64,000 bases of DNA from Pseudoalteromonas espejiana DSM 9414 (GTDB taxonomy: Bacteria > Pseudomonadota > Gammaproteobacteria > Enterobacterales > Alteromonadaceae). Below, one piece after another: positions 1-9,571 of the stretch. A program made the translations under genes and the position numbers. The notes beneath the pieces were generated by a model, which was given only the letters and a program-made list of their open reading frames with translations, did not search any database and was not told the DNA's origin. Position 1 is the first letter of the stretch, and every line of letters begins with the position of its first letter. The DNA lies in the NCBI RefSeq assembly GCF_002221525.1, contig NZ_CP011028.1, positions 941,001 through 1,005,000 on the forward strand. The letters are read 5' to 3'.

Positions 1-118
1 CAAGAGTTTGAATGCTGCGAGTAAGCGCTGATGTACTAATTTGGGTTTGCTCAGCTGCTTGTCTGAAATGGCGTAGCACACCAAGCGCTACAAATTGTTC
101 TAACTGTTCAAATCTCAC
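1..118 (-). CDS. LysR-family transcriptional regulator, N-terminal part only
   Basis: The gene runs off the left edge, so only the first 39 residues are visible, read from a GTG at 118 downwards. They form the start of a LysR-type winged helix-turn-helix: MRFEQLEQFVALGVLRHFRQ is followed by an AAEQTQISTSALTRSIQ stretch, which has the expected pattern of recognition-helix residues. A purine-rich AAGGGA lies about 8 nt upstream of the GTG and supports this start. The effector-binding domain, and therefore the target and ligand, cannot be seen. LysR regulators usually control a divergent neighbour, but the next gene to the right runs in the same direction, so there is no obvious divergent target here. 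Confidence 0.8.
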   Translation of the reverse strand, partial: MRFEQLEQFVALGVLRHFRQAAEQTQISTSALTRSIQTL

Positions 119-541
119 TTTATAGTCCCTTTTTATAAGTAAGTCGCGTGTGCCGCGAACATCAATAATACTAACTTTGAGCCTAATAAATGGCTAAACC
201 TAATATGTAACTGTGTTTGCAAATTTATGACAGATTTTGATTTAGCATATCCCCCTTTTGGTCTTAATTAAAGAGGGTAATTGATAAAAAGACTTACCAA
301 TTAGGCTAATACCTAATAATTTATTATTTGCTTTTAGCTCTTATAAGACCATATAAAAACCTTTAAGCACTTTGGTTTTAAAGGCTTTGTAATATTACTA
401 AGTAATACTTTAGACATAATTTAGCATTAATTAATAATAAAGTATGCCAGTAAAAGGGTGTTTTTTATTATTGGCATTAGTTCTTTTTAATTATTTTAAC
501 GAGTAATGCAGCACAAAGCCCATTAAATGTCGGTTTTAGTT
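119..541. other. Non-coding gap upstream of the LysR gene
   Basis: No open reading frame is supported in this 423-base AT-rich stretch. It holds the promoter side of the LysR gene and the 3' side of the DUF2721 gene. The only structure I see is a TTAGG-CTAATA-CCTAA interrupted dyad at 301-316 and two further CCTAATA copies at about 182-188 and 199-205. An interrupted dyad of this size would suit a LysR-type binding site, but that is inference. I see no convincing -10/-35 pair or terminator. Confidence 0.5.
301..316. promoter_or_regulatory. Possible LysR-type operator dyad
   Basis: TTAGG-N6-CCTAA is a perfect 5-bp inverted repeat lying about 180 bases upstream of the LysR start. The CCTAATA word recurs twice nearer the gene. 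LysR proteins typically bind interrupted dyads of the T-N11-A kind and often autoregulate. The link to this regulator is a guess from position, and AT-rich DNA produces such dyads by chance. Confidence 0.2.
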
Positions 542-979
542 CTATTTATTAGAAGGGTTGTTTGTAAAGTTTTTATTAATACGATTGCTTAGAGGTTTGT
601 CTTCAATGCTCTGTAGTTCTATTTCTATTGCGTCGCACGATATATGAATTTCAAATAATGAGGTTAACAACGAAAGGCTCAAGCAGGCCAAACTTACACC
701 AAATAAAATAATACCTGTGGTATTAAATTCAATAAACAAGGCAAACATAGACAGCGTACATAATAAAAACGAGGCCACGCCATACACTTGCATGGTACGA
801 ATGAGCTTTATACGTTTTCTTAAATTAGTTATTTGAGCCACCACCACAGGACGTATAGACTCGCCTTCTCGTGAGTTAAGCTCGCGTATTAGTTGTGCGA
901 GCACCAAAAATCGGTTTGTATAAGCAAGTAATAACAGTGAAATTGCCGGAAAAAGTAAACCTGGGGTGGTAAGCGTCAT
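542..979 (-). CDS. DUF2721 family membrane protein
   Basis: This encodes about 145 residues from the ATG at 979. The frame stays open 38 codons further upstream, but those residues do not look like the family. The ATG at 979 has AGGA 8 nt before it and starts directly with the MTLTTPGLLFPAISLLLLAY helix typical of DUF2721. There are three hydrophobic segments, roughly residues 5-22, 62-80 and 85-105. A basic stretch (LRKRIKLIR) sits between the first and second. The product should be a small inner-membrane protein. The family has no established function. The gene ends at a TAG just before the long gap to the LysR gene. Confidence 0.75.
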   Translation of the reverse strand: MTLTTPGLLFPAISLLLLAYTNRFLVLAQLIRELNSREGESIRPVVVAQITNLRKRIKLIRTMQVYGVASFLLCTLSMFALFIEFNTTGIILFGVSLACLSLSLLTSLFEIHISCDAIEIELQSIEDKPLSNRINKNFTNNPSNK

Positions 980-1064
980 TATTTTTATCCTAAAAAAGTT
1001 GCTTGTTATACAGTTTAGTAGAGTATCGTAGGATATTGTAAACACAAAATAAATGAGGTGATAA

Positions 1065-1424
1065 TTGCAAAATATTAATACGCAGAGCACCACGAATGCA
1101 TTTCAGTGGGTAACCCTCTATAAAGCAGAAAATACCTTAGAGGCAAATATAGTAAAAGGGCTTATTTTAAGCGCAGGTATTGAGTGCCAAGTACAAGGCG
1201 AAATGCTGCAAGGTGCGCTTGGCGAAATTCCGTTTGAACAAACCCAAGTAAGTGTGCAGGTTTATGCGATAAAAGAGCGCCACGCGCGCGAAATATTGGT
1301 AAACTATCAGCAAGTAAAACAATCCGCTCCAGATTGGGTATGCCCTAACTGTAATGAGCATAATGGATCAACATTTGATTTTTGTTGGTCATGTGAGACT
1401 TTAAGAAATGACAAAAGCGAATAA
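1065..1424 (+). CDS. DUF2007-type protein with C-terminal zinc ribbon
   Basis: This 119-residue protein starts at a TTG (1065) with GAGGTG four bases upstream. No ATG in this frame fits the family better. Residues 15-75 match the DUF2007 putative signal-transducing fold, with WVTLYKAENTLEANIVKGLL-like wording followed by a GALGEIPFEQTQVSVQV strand region. The C-terminus carries two CxxC pairs (CPNC and CWSC), a small zinc ribbon. Its last 17 bases overlap the start of the YjaG-like gene, and tsaD follows 38 bases after that, so the three are probably co-transcribed. The biochemical role is unknown, and metal binding is inferred from the cysteines. Confidence 0.7.
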   Translation: MQNINTQSTTNAFQWVTLYKAENTLEANIVKGLILSAGIECQVQGEMLQGALGEIPFEQTQVSVQVYAIKERHAREILVNYQQVKQSAPDWVCPNCNEHNGSTFDFCWSCETLRNDKSE

Positions 1425-1998
1425 CTTTCAGCGTATTAGAGAGCTAAATTACTTACAAAAAGCAGTGTTAGCAAGTGCTTTAATTGAGCGTATGCTGCCA
1501 AATTATGGCTTATTTAGTGAGGCGACTGGCTTTGGTGATGAAGCTTTATTACGCAGTGCGTTAAATGTTTGCTGGGAAAAAATATTACTACCTAAAAGTA
1601 AAATAGATCTTGAAAAACAGGTAGAAAAAATTGAGCCTAATGTTCCTGAGCTTGCCGATTTTGATATGTTTGGAACGTACCCAGCCATAGATGCAGCCAC
1701 CTCTTTATTAAGCCTAATGCACGGTCTAATGGGCCAAGATGAGCAAGAGTTTATCAGTGTGAGTAAAATATCGCAGGCAACAGTGGCGCGTTTTATTGAG
1801 TACCAAATGACAGTTGAAGGCGAAGTAGCCGATAACAAAGCCGTGCGCGAACACCCCTTAATGCAATACGAGATTGAAGTGCTTGGGGAGCTAATCGACT
1901 TTGTTGAAAACATGGGGCGTATTACCTCAGAAAACGTAAAAGCACTTAAAAAGCAGGCTGTTGCCGATGGACAAACCAATATTGGTTTGGCGTTATAA
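1408..1998 (+). CDS. YjaG family protein (DUF416)
   Basis: This soluble, acidic protein of 196 residues has no signal peptide or membrane helix. It has the YjaG/DUF416 layout: an N-terminal helical part (FQRIRELNYLQKAVLASAL), a central FGDEALLRSALNVCWE-like segment, and a conserved PAIDAATSLLSLMHGL region around residues 90-110. The ATG lies inside the 3' end of the preceding DUF2007 gene, which implies translational coupling. The family is common in gammaproteobacteria and its function is not established. The gene ends 38 bases before tsaD. Confidence 0.75.
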   Translation: MTKANNFQRIRELNYLQKAVLASALIERMLPNYGLFSEATGFGDEALLRSALNVCWEKILLPKSKIDLEKQVEKIEPNVPELADFDMFGTYPAIDAATSLLSLMHGLMGQDEQEFISVSKISQATVARFIEYQMTVEGEVADNKAVREHPLMQYEIEVLGELIDFVENMGRITSENVKALKKQAVADGQTNIGLAL

Positions 1999-2036
1999 AC
2001 AAATTAAGTAGAGATTAAAAAGGCAGGAGAAGTACA

Positions 2037-3050
2037 GTGCGAATTTTAGGCATTGAATCATCGTGTGATGAAACCGGTATTGCGATTTACGATGATGAAA
2101 AAGGCTTATTGGCTCATCAGTTATACAGCCAAGTAAAAGTACACGCAGATTATGGCGGCGTAGTGCCAGAGCTTGCATCGCGCGATCATGTTCGTAAAAC
2201 ACTACCACTTATTGATGCTGCCTTTGCCCAAGCGGGTTGTGGTCCAGAAGATTTAGATGGCATTGCTTATACTGCTGGCCCTGGATTAGTTGGTGCGTTA
2301 CTTGTAGGTACTTCTATAGGTCGTTCTTTAGCTTACGGTTGGGATATTCCTGCTGTTGCTGTACACCATATGGAAGGGCATTTGCTTGCGCCTATGCTTG
2401 AAGAAAACGTACCAGAATTTCCTTTTATTGCTTTGCTTGTATCTGGTGGCCACACCATGATGGTAAAAGTTGCCGGCATAGGCCAGTACGAAGTACTTGG
2501 TGAGTCGGTAGATGATGCGGCCGGTGAGGCGTTTGATAAAACAGCTAAATTGTTAGGGCTTGATTACCCTGGTGGCCCGCGTTTGGCTAAAATGGCAGAA
2601 CAAGGTGTTGCAAAGCGCTTTGTGTTTCCGCGTCCAATGACAGACAAACCTGGCCTTGATTTTAGCTTTAGCGGTTTAAAAACAGCAGCATCAATTGCGA
2701 TCCGTGAAAACGATGACGACCCGCAAACTAAAGCCGATATAGCACATGCGTTTCAAACAGCTGTAATAGATACTTTAGTTATTAAATGTAAGCGAGCATT
2801 AAAACAAACGGGTATTAAGCGCTTGGTTATTGCTGGCGGTGTAAGTGCTAATACACAATTACGTTTGCAGCTTGAGCGCGTAATGCAAGGTATGAAAGGC
2901 CAAGTGTATTATCCGCGCACAGAGTTTTGTACAGATAACGGTGCTATGATTGCTTATGCTGGTATGCAGCGCTTAAAGGCGGGGCAATTTGCAACACTCG
3001 ATATGAAAACCAAACCACGTTGGCCTATAGATACCTTAGAAGCGATTTAG
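2037..3050 (+). CDS. tsaD: tRNA N6-adenosine threonylcarbamoyltransferase TsaD
   Basis: TsaD (Gcp/YgjD/Kae1 family) transfers the threonylcarbamoyl group from TC-AMP to A37 of ANN-decoding tRNAs, working in the cytoplasm with TsaB and TsaE. The 337-residue protein begins at a GTG with AGGAGA upstream and opens with [19 protein letters not shown], the family signature. The metal-binding HMEGH motif is at about residues 111-115. The SGGHT and [13 protein letters not shown] segments and the late [11 protein letters not shown] segment are all present. Length and motifs are standard. It is the third gene of the run that starts at 1065, and it converges on plsY, with only 8 bases between the stop codons. 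Confidence 0.97.
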   Translation: MRILGIESSCDETGIAIYDDEKGLLAHQLYSQVKVHADYGGVVPELASRDHVRKTLPLIDAAFAQAGCGPEDLDGIAYTAGPGLVGALLVGTSIGRSLAYGWDIPAVAVHHMEGHLLAPMLEENVPEFPFIALLVSGGHTMMVKVAGIGQYEVLGESVDDAAGEAFDKTAKLLGLDYPGGPRLAKMAEQGVAKRFVFPRPMTDKPGLDFSFSGLKTAASIAIRENDDDPQTKADIAHAFQTAVIDTLVIKCKRALKQTGIKRLVIAGGVSANTQLRLQLERVMQGMKGQVYYPRTEFCTDNGAMIAYAGMQRLKAGQFATLDMKTKPRWPIDTLEAI

Positions 3051-3058
3051 TATTTTAC

Positions 3059-3667
3059 TTAGCGTGTTTTATCATCAGTGGGGGCTTTTTTAGTCCCCAC
3101 TTTTGGTTCTTCACCTTTAAAAAGCCGAATAATGTTTGTACGGTGCCGAAAAATAATAAGCACAGTAATAAAAGTAACAGGCAACGTATAAAGTGGCTTT
3201 ATCCACCAAGTATATAAGGGCGCAAGAGACACAGCCACCAATGCACCTAAAGACGAAAAACGGGTAATCGCAACAATAATTAACCAGGTACTTATTAATA
3301 GCCCTGCCAACGATAAGCCAATGGGTAATAAAGAGCCAAAAGCCGTGGCAACAGCTTTGCCACCTTTAAAGCTAAAAAATACGGGGTACATATGCCCTAA
3401 GCATGCAGCTGCTGCTACTAAGCCTAGCTCTAGCGGTTCAAGCTTTAAAAAGTAAGCGCCCCAAACAGGGATAGTGCCTTTTAAAATATCAAAAACCAAT
3501 ACCAAGCACGCAGGAAAAGCACCACCTAAACGATATACGTTGGTAGCACCGGGGTTATTAGAACCGCTATTACGTGGATCGGGTAGTTTGAATAACCGTG
3601 ATACTAAAATAGCCGAGGAAATCGACCCTAGTAAGTAGGCTAAAACAAACAATAAAATGGTTAACAC
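3059..3667 (-). CDS. plsY: Acyl-phosphate:glycerol-3-phosphate acyltransferase PlsY
   Basis: PlsY makes lysophosphatidic acid from acyl-phosphate (supplied by PlsX) and glycerol-3-phosphate in the inner membrane. The 202-residue protein has the expected hydrophobic helices. It also has the three conserved PlsY loops: [20 protein letters not shown] near residues 30-48, [10 protein letters not shown] around 60, and [21 protein letters not shown] at about 91-111. The C-terminal tail ([17 protein letters not shown]) is hydrophilic and cytoplasmic. It is transcribed away from folB, with about 230 bases between them. It converges on tsaD and contains the tsaD terminator in its last codons. Confidence 0.96.
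   Translation of the reverse strand: MLTILLFVLAYLLGSISSAILVSRLFKLPDPRNSGSNNPGATNVYRLGGAFPACLVLVFDILKGTIPVWGAYFLKLEPLELGLVAAAACLGHMYPVFFSFKGGKAVATAFGSLLPIGLSLAGLLISTWLIIVAITRFSSLGALVAVSLAPLYTWWIKPLYTLPVTFITVLIIFRHRTNIIRLFKGEEPKVGTKKAPTDDKTR
3078..3106 (+). terminator. Rho-independent terminator of tsaD, inside the plsY 3' coding end
   Basis: The stem GTGGGG(G)C / G(T)CCCCAC, 3078-3085 with 3093-3100, closes over a T-rich loop and is followed by TTTT. It reads as a terminator on the plus strand only. On the minus strand these bases encode the C-terminal tail of PlsY, so the same DNA is coding on one strand and probably terminating on the other. Confidence 0.65.
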
Positions 3668-3898
3668 AAGGCCCCTTATTTTTGAATTACTATACCCATT
3701 GGTAGCACTTTTAAGCTATTATTGGCGGCAAAATTTATCGTAAAAATTATAACTGTTATATTTTTTCAGTTAACTTAGCCATTTGGCTATTGTAGAAGTT
3801 ATTTTTACATATTTAAACACTGGTTAAAGCATATACAGTATTAATTTTATTGATGCTTTATATGTTTGCTGAGTTGTTTAGTGTTATTTGGAGTATCA

Positions 3899-4258
3899 AT
3901 GGATAAGGTATTTATATCTCAGCTACACGTCGACACAATTATTGGAGTGTACGACTTTGAAAAAGAAAGTAAACAAAGCCTTTATTTTGATATTGAAATG
4001 CTCAGTGATATAAAACCTGCAGCCGCAAGTGATGACATTAATTTAGCGCTCGATTACGCAAAAGTAAGTGAGCGTGTAATAGAGCATACAACAGCTAAGC
4101 CCGTTGAATTACTCGAAACGTTAGTTGAGCAATTAGCTAAAATTATACTGACTGAGTTTAATACGCCGCAGGTAACAATTAAAGTGAGCAAGCCCGCTGC
4201 TGTTGCCCAAGCCAATACGGTGGGTGTTGAAATTACTCGCACTAAGGCCATGAGCTAA
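3899..4258 (+). CDS. folB: Dihydroneopterin aldolase FolB
   Basis: FolB converts 7,8-dihydroneopterin to 6-hydroxymethyl-7,8-dihydropterin and glycolaldehyde in folate synthesis. I place the start at the ATG at 3899, which has GGAG upstream. It gives MDKVFISQLHVDTIIGVYDF, the usual FolB start, while the 11 extra upstream codons resemble nothing. The protein is 119 residues long, as expected. DYAKVSERV, the ELLETLVEQLA helix and the late TIKVSKPAAV strand are recognisable, including the conserved KP. The stop codon abuts the ATG of folK directly, so folB and folK are co-translated steps of the same pathway. Confidence 0.93.
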   Translation: MDKVFISQLHVDTIIGVYDFEKESKQSLYFDIEMLSDIKPAAASDDINLALDYAKVSERVIEHTTAKPVELLETLVEQLAKIILTEFNTPQVTIKVSKPAAVAQANTVGVEITRTKAMS

Positions 4259-4747
4259 ATGGCGCAAATTTATATCAGCTTAGGCTCAAATATAAATAAA
4301 GCACATTATATTCGCTGTGCGCTTGTGGCGCTTGAACAGCACTTTTCTGATTTAGTGCATTCTTCTGTTTATGAAAGTGAGGCTGTTGGCTTTGCAGGCA
4401 ATAACTTTTATAACTCGGTAGTTGCTGCGTCTACGTCAATGCCACTTGAAAGTGTATGTAAGTTATTAAAGCAAATAGAGCGAGATAATGGGCGTAACGC
4501 GCATGATAAAAAGTTTAGTCCGCGCACGCTCGACTTAGACTTATTATTTTACGATGATGTAATTTGTGATTCGCCAGCTCAGCTACCACGTGACGAAATT
4601 ACTAAAAATGCATTTGTACTTCAGCCTTTATCTGAAGTCGCCCCCGATTTTTATCACCCTGTGGCAAAGCAAACTATTGCTGCGCTTTGGAGTGAATATA
4701 ACAACCCTCAACAAAAACTATGGAAGGTGGAGTTTTCTAACCCATGA
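4259..4747 (+). CDS. folK: 6-hydroxymethyl-7,8-dihydropterin pyrophosphokinase FolK
   Basis: HPPK transfers pyrophosphate from ATP to 6-hydroxymethyl-7,8-dihydropterin, the step after FolB. The 162-residue sequence starts [19 protein letters not shown]. It carries the family signature [12 protein letters not shown] (residues about 89-100), with the two metal-binding aspartates, followed by [21 protein letters not shown]. Start and length are typical. The gene begins on the base after the folB stop, and its end overlaps uppP by four bases (ATGA), forming a tight folB-folK-uppP operon. Confidence 0.95.
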   Translation: MAQIYISLGSNINKAHYIRCALVALEQHFSDLVHSSVYESEAVGFAGNNFYNSVVAASTSMPLESVCKLLKQIERDNGRNAHDKKFSPRTLDLDLLFYDDVICDSPAQLPRDEITKNAFVLQPLSEVAPDFYHPVAKQTIAALWSEYNNPQQKLWKVEFSNP

Positions 4748-5544
4748 GTATTATAGAAATAATTGTTTTAGCCCTGATACAAGGATTTACTGAGTTTTTA
4801 CCTATTTCGAGCTCAGCTCACTTAATCTTACCTTCACAGATATTAGGCTGGGAAGACCAAGGCCTTGCTTTTGATGTGGCCGTTCATGTAGGCACATTAA
4901 TAGCAGTCGTTATTTACTTTAGAAAAGAAGTAAGCGATATACTGGGTGCTTGGTTTAAATCATTTGGCGCACAAGGCGCTACCGATGACAGCAAGTTAGG
5001 CTGGTGGATTATACTTGGGACTATTCCTGCTGCAATCTTAGGTTTACTGTTAAAAGACTTTGTTGAACTTTACCTTCGTAGTGCTTGGGTGATTGCTGCC
5101 ACCACCATTATTTTTGGTTTGTTGCTGTGGTACGCCGATGCAAAAGGTAAGCAAATGAAAACGATTTATCAGCTTAACTGGAAAACTGCCCTGATCATTG
5201 GCTTTGCGCAAGCTGTGGCCATGATCCCAGGTACTTCGCGTTCAGGCATTACCATGACCGCAGGTTTGATGTTGGGAATGAATAAGCAAAGTGCGGCCCG
5301 TTTTTCGTTTTTATTAGCAATTCCTATTATTTCTATGATGGGACTTTATTACACCGCAGAGCTTGCGTTGGGTGATCATGTTGTAGATTGGAGCACATTA
5401 TTACTGGGTGTTGTACTTTCGTTTTTGTCGGCTTATGCATGTATTTTTATGTTTTTAAAAGTAATTGAGCGAATGGGAATGCTACCCTTTGTAATTTACA
5501 GGCTATTACTTGGCGCTGGCTTAATTATATTTTTAACGCTGTAA
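4744..5544 (+). CDS. uppP: Undecaprenyl-diphosphatase UppP (BacA)
   Basis: UppP dephosphorylates undecaprenyl pyrophosphate at the inner membrane, recycling the lipid carrier for peptidoglycan and other glycans. It also gives some bacitracin resistance. The 266-residue, strongly hydrophobic protein shows both BacA signatures: [20 protein letters not shown] near residues 14-33 and a later [14 protein letters not shown] segment near residues 162-175. These contain the catalytic glutamate, serines and arginine. It overlaps folK by ATGA. Another BacA-type or PAP2-type enzyme may exist elsewhere in the genome, as is common. Confidence 0.96.
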   Translation: MSIIEIIVLALIQGFTEFLPISSSAHLILPSQILGWEDQGLAFDVAVHVGTLIAVVIYFRKEVSDILGAWFKSFGAQGATDDSKLGWWIILGTIPAAILGLLLKDFVELYLRSAWVIAATTIIFGLLLWYADAKGKQMKTIYQLNWKTALIIGFAQAVAMIPGTSRSGITMTAGLMLGMNKQSAARFSFLLAIPIISMMGLYYTAELALGDHVVDWSTLLLGVVLSFLSAYACIFMFLKVIERMGMLPFVIYRLLLGAGLIIFLTL

Positions 5545-5591
5545 TATCACTAATGCAGTGTGGTTTACTAACACTGGCCAAACTAGAAAAC

Positions 5592-5617
5592 AAAAAAGCA
5601 CCTCAAGGTGCTTTTTT
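5592..5617. terminator. Bidirectional terminator between uppP and a hypothetical gene
   Basis: AAAAAAGCACC-TCA-AGGTGCTTTTTT is a perfect hairpin with A and T tracts on both sides, so it can end transcription from uppP and from the convergent gene at 5633. Confidence 0.85.
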
Positions 5618-5632
5618 GATATCAAATTTAGC

Positions 5633-6421
5633 TTATAAATTTAGTAAATAAGATTTAATAAATTCGCGTTGATTTGGGGCTTTGGGCGTTGTTTTAAATA
5701 TTAGAGTATTATTATTCATACGCAGCTTTAATACATCCGTGAATTTGCACTCTATGGTATTAAATTGAGCAACGTCAGATTTAAAGTTTTGATCTTTTTC
5801 ACACATATAGGCTATTTCTTTAGCAACTTGAGCGCAAAAAGAACCAACTGCATACTCTTTAAGGTTCTCATCATCAATGCTATCCCAATTAAGTTGAGTA
5901 TTTATTTTTAGCCCACATTGCTTATCCACTTCGCTATTAGCAGCGGAAATGCTTTTTTGCTGGAATTTTAAATGCTTTTCCCGATTAAATTTTGCCAACT
6001 TACCTTGAGTACCTTTTGCTAATTGTTGCTCGTATTGCGCTTTTAAGTCTTCAACAATTGCAGGGTTAGACTCTTCTTTTTTTGCTAAATAAATCCCATC
6101 TCCACTATCAGGAATATATAACGTATATGAACAGCAACGATAGCCCTCATTCACACTTATTAAACTACGTTCTGTACCATCAAATATGTATTTATAGGCT
6201 TTATTACTACCGTGTGGCTTCAAGTTTGTTAAAAAAACAATGCCATCGATATCGTGATTTATACCAGTAATCTTTACTAAAGCTTGTGTTTTATCTACTG
6301 TAGGAGCGATGATAACATTGCTACCCTCGCCAGAACTCAGTTCAATGGGGTATTTAGCAAGTTCTAAAGTAAAGCCTTTGTGAGAAAGTAGCATGCAGGC
6401 TATGAGTAATAGTTTTTTCAT
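5633..6421 (-). CDS. Hypothetical periplasmic protein with signal peptide
   Basis: I do not recognise this 262-residue protein. Its N-terminus is a clear Sec signal peptide (MKKLLLIACMLLSHKGFTLE), so it should be exported to the periplasm. The mature part is hydrophilic, with six cysteines, including an adjacent CC pair near residue 97 and a cluster in the C-terminal third (CGLK, FCAQVAK, MCEKD, ECKF) that could form disulfides. It has a lysine- and glutamine-rich, probably helical middle (about residues 120-165). It is monocistronic, between a bidirectional terminator and the divergent mpl operon. No enzyme motif is visible. Confidence 0.55.
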   Translation of the reverse strand: MKKLLLIACMLLSHKGFTLELAKYPIELSSGEGSNVIIAPTVDKTQALVKITGINHDIDGIVFLTNLKPHGSNKAYKYIFDGTERSLISVNEGYRCCSYTLYIPDSGDGIYLAKKEESNPAIVEDLKAQYEQQLAKGTQGKLAKFNREKHLKFQQKSISAANSEVDKQCGLKINTQLNWDSIDDENLKEYAVGSFCAQVAKEIAYMCEKDQNFKSDVAQFNTIECKFTDVLKLRMNNNTLIFKTTPKAPNQREFIKSYLLNL

Positions 6422-6664
6422 ATCAAGTCCTTTTAAAGTATTAAAATTTATTTAGCTTGTTTATAACATCGATAATATTTGATTAAAAGCGATGCGCTAA
6501 AATCAAATGTTCCTATTTAATGATTTTGTGTTTAAAAAGGTGATTATCGGCTTTTAAGCATCAGTGAATTGTTGATACTTGCATAGTAACTAAGCCTAAA
6601 ATTTGGCATTATAGCGCCATTAAACTTTACGGTTGTGTGAAGTACTAAAGGATTTAAAAACGTT

Positions 6665-8020
6665 ATGCATATACACATATTAGGCATTTGCGGCACCTTT
6701 ATGGGGGGCATTGCTGCTATTGCTAAATCTCTCGGCCATAAAGTAACTGGCTCCGATCAAAATGTTTACCCACCAATGAGCACACAACTTGAAGAACTCG
6801 GTATAGAGCTTACTCAAGGGTACAACGTAAACCAGTTAGAGCCTAAGCCTGATATGGTGGTAATTGGTAACGCAATGAGCCGTGGTAATCCGTGTGTGGA
6901 GTATGTATTAGATAAAGGTTTGCCTTATACATCGGGCCCTGAGTGGCTTAAACATAACTTACTACAAAACTCTTGGGTGCTTGCAGTGGCAGGCACCCAT
7001 GGCAAAACCACAACAGCGAGTATGCTCGCATGGATACTCGAATATGCGGGCCTTAAGCCTGGCTTTTTAATTGGCGGCATAGTACAAAATTTTGGTGTGT
7101 CGGCCAAAGTGGGCGAAACGCCATTTTTTGTTATAGAAGCCGATGAGTACGACACCGCTTTTTTTGATAAGCGCAGTAAATTTGTGCATTACCTGCCACG
7201 TACACTTATTTTGAATAACCTTGAATTTGATCATGCAGATATTTTTGACGATTTAAACGCAATAAAAAAACAATTTCACCACTTAATGCGTACATTACCT
7301 CAAAGCGGCAAAGTGATTTGGCCAAAACAAGACACTGCACTAAATGAGGTAATTGACCAAGGCTTATGGAGTGAAAGCGAAACCTTAAATGGCGATTGGG
7401 ATTACACATTATTACAGCCCGATGGCAGTGAATTTGATGTACTTTTAAATAATGAAAAGCAAGGCACTGTTAACTGGCAACCTATAGGCGAGCACAACGT
7501 TAAAAATGCCGTTATGGCTATCGCCGCAGCACGCCATGTGGGGATTGCGGTTGATCACAGCATAGCAGCACTTGGGGAGTTTATTAGTCCTAAAAGGCGA
7601 ATGGAACTTAAAGCCGATATAAACAATATTAAAGTGTATGACGACTTTGCCCATCATCCAACTGCCATTAAAACAACGCTTGCAGGGCTTCGTGCAAAGG
7701 TAGGCAACGAGAAAATTATTGCCATTTTAGAGCCGCGCTCTAACACCATGAAAATGGGCGTGCACCAACATACTTTGCTTGCCTCACTTGAAAGTGCCGA
7801 CGATGTATTATTATTTGAGCCAGATAACCTAAACTGGTCGCTTAAAGAGCAAGCTGATAAAGCAGGTATGCAATGCTTTAGCAGTACGCAAACAATTATT
7901 GATAGCGTGCTTAGCAATATAGCGCCTAATCAACATATTTTAATTATGAGCAACGGCGGTTTTAATGGCTTACATCAACAATTGGTTGATGGCTTAGCGA
8001 TTAAATTCAGCGGAGAATAG
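6665..8020 (+). CDS. mpl: Mpl, UDP-N-acetylmuramate:L-alanyl-gamma-D-glutamyl-meso-DAP ligase
   Basis: Mpl re-attaches the recycled tripeptide L-Ala-gamma-D-Glu-meso-DAP to UDP-MurNAc, the salvage step of murein recycling in the cytoplasm. The 451-residue protein starts with [20 protein letters not shown], an N-terminal Rossmann part. It has the Mur ligase P-loop GTHGKTTT near residues 110-117, the [16 protein letters not shown] segment, [12 protein letters not shown], and the C-terminal [14 protein letters not shown] and [11 protein letters not shown] motifs that separate Mpl from MurC. It heads a run in which ubiX begins one base after its stop. Confidence 0.96.
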   Translation: MHIHILGICGTFMGGIAAIAKSLGHKVTGSDQNVYPPMSTQLEELGIELTQGYNVNQLEPKPDMVVIGNAMSRGNPCVEYVLDKGLPYTSGPEWLKHNLLQNSWVLAVAGTHGKTTTASMLAWILEYAGLKPGFLIGGIVQNFGVSAKVGETPFFVIEADEYDTAFFDKRSKFVHYLPRTLILNNLEFDHADIFDDLNAIKKQFHHLMRTLPQSGKVIWPKQDTALNEVIDQGLWSESETLNGDWDYTLLQPDGSEFDVLLNNEKQGTVNWQPIGEHNVKNAVMAIAAARHVGIAVDHSIAALGEFISPKRRMELKADINNIKVYDDFAHHPTAIKTTLAGLRAKVGNEKIIAILEPRSNTMKMGVHQHTLLASLESADDVLLFEPDNLNWSLKEQADKAGMQCFSSTQTIIDSVLSNIAPNQHILIMSNGGFNGLHQQLVDGLAIKFSGE

Positions 8021-8021
8021 T

Positions 8022-8642
8022 GTGCAATTTAAAGATAAAATTACCCTCGCGTTTAGTGGCGCATCAGGCGCGCCTTATGGTTTAAGGTTACTTGAGGTAT
8101 TAATTGAACAGCAATTTCAGGTGTATGTGCTTATATCAAGCGCAGCTCGTGTAGTGCTTGATACAGAATCAAACATTAAGCTCTCAGGCAATGAAGAAAA
8201 AGCAACCGAGCAGCTAAGCATATTATTTAATGCTAAAGCAGAGCAATTAAAAGTATTTGGTAAAGATAACTGGTTTAGCCCGGTAGCCTCAGGCTCTGCT
8301 GCGCCTAAAAAAATGGTAGTATGCCCATGTAGTGCGGGTTCAGTCTCGGCTATTGCCGTTGGTGCATCAGATAACTTATTAGAGCGCGCTGCCGATGTGG
8401 TTATTAAAGAGCGCGGGCAGCTAATTTTAGTCCCACGGGAAACGCCATTTAACGAAATTCATCTAGAAAACATGCTTAAGCTATCGCGTTTAGGGGTCAC
8501 TATTATGCCCGCTGCGCCTGGCTTTTATCATAAACCGCAAAGCATAGATGACTTAGTTGATTTTATGGTGGCAAGAATTTTAGATCATTTAAACATTGAA
8601 CATACCCTAACAAAACGCTGGGGTTATGGTGAGGGTAAGTAA
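8022..8642 (+). CDS. ubiX: Flavin prenyltransferase UbiX
   Basis: UbiX joins a dimethylallyl unit to FMN, making the prenylated flavin cofactor used by the decarboxylase UbiD in ubiquinone synthesis. The 206-residue protein starts at a GTG. It shows [20 protein letters not shown] at the N-terminus, the [22 protein letters not shown] segment at about residues 90-110, and [19 protein letters not shown] near 143-160, the substrate and phosphate-binding loops. The 1-base gap after mpl and the TAATG overlap with the ABC ATPase gene indicate one transcript, although the functions are unrelated. Confidence 0.95.
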   Translation: MQFKDKITLAFSGASGAPYGLRLLEVLIEQQFQVYVLISSAARVVLDTESNIKLSGNEEKATEQLSILFNAKAEQLKVFGKDNWFSPVASGSAAPKKMVVCPCSAGSVSAIAVGASDNLLERAADVVIKERGQLILVPRETPFNEIHLENMLKLSRLGVTIMPAAPGFYHKPQSIDDLVDFMVARILDHLNIEHTLTKRWGYGEGK

Positions 8643-9571
8643 TGAGTAAGCAAAATGTTGCTTTGAATATAGAAGGCCTGACCAAGGTTTATAAAAATGG
8701 CGTAGAGGCTGTAAAAGGGGTTGATTTACAGGTCAACGAAGGTGACTTTTTTGCACTACTTGGCCCTAATGGCGCGGGTAAATCGACGACCATTGGCGTT
8801 ATTTCCTCTTTGGTAAATAAAACGCAGGGTAAGGTAGAAGTGTTTGGTCATAATATTGATACTGACCTAGAAGCAGCTAAAGCGCATTTAGGCCTAGTGC
8901 CACAAGAGTTTAACTTTAGCCAGTTTGAAACGTTAGGCCAAATACTTGTAAACCAAGCCGGCTATTATGGCGTTACCCGCAGCGAAGCGCACAAACGTGC
9001 TGATAAATATTTAACGCAACTCGGTTTGCTTGAGAAAAAAGACAAGCAAGCACGCACGCTTTCAGGCGGTATGAAACGCCGTTTGATGATTGCACGCGCC
9101 TTAATGCACGAGCCAAAGCTATTGATTTTAGATGAGCCAACAGCGGGTGTAGATATAGAACTGCGCCGTTCAATGTGGGATTTTTTACGCCAAATTAATG
9201 AGCAAGGCGTCACAATTATTTTAACCACGCATTACCTTGAAGAAGCTGAGCTATTGTGTAAAAACATTGCCATTATTGATACGGGCCGCATTGTTGAAAA
9301 CACCACGATTAAGGCGTTACTTGCAAAGCTTGATAAAGAAACCTTTATTTTAGACTTAAAAGTACCCGCACAGCCTGTAACGCTCGAGGGCTATAAATTT
9401 ACCATGACCGACAATCATACTGTTGAAGTAGAGGTAGCTAAGTCTCAAGGTTTAAACGCTGTGTTTAGCGCGCTTACTGAGCAAGGTAATACGGTATTAA
9501 GCATGCGTAATAAAGCAAACCGATTAGAAGAGTTATTTGTAGGACTATTAGAGCAAGGGCGGGGCGAGTAA
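8642..9571 (+). CDS. ABC transporter ATP-binding protein, YadG-like
   Basis: This is a 309-residue ABC-2 type ATPase. Visible motifs are Walker A GPNGAGKST near residues 41-49, a Q-loop (VPQEFNFS), the signature LSGGMKRRLMIARAL near 141, Walker B LLILDEPTAGVD and the switch histidine in LTTHYLEEAE. The C-terminal 80 residues form the extra domain often seen on YadG. It pairs with the permease that starts on the base after its stop. YadGH is a conserved exporter of unknown substrate in gammaproteobacteria. The assignment to the YadG branch rests on overall wording and on the linked permease. Confidence 0.88.
   Translation: MSKQNVALNIEGLTKVYKNGVEAVKGVDLQVNEGDFFALLGPNGAGKSTTIGVISSLVNKTQGKVEVFGHNIDTDLEAAKAHLGLVPQEFNFSQFETLGQILVNQAGYYGVTRSEAHKRADKYLTQLGLLEKKDKQARTLSGGMKRRLMIARALMHEPKLLILDEPTAGVDIELRRSMWDFLRQINEQGVTIILTTHYLEEAELLCKNIAIIDTGRIVENTTIKALLAKLDKETFILDLKVPAQPVTLEGYKFTMTDNHTVEVEVAKSQGLNAVFSALTEQGNTVLSMRNKANRLEELFVGLLEQGRGE

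Noticed and set aside
3866..3898. Upstream extension of folB
   Set aside because: The extra 11 residues resemble no FolB start, and the ATG at 3899 has GGAG at proper spacing.
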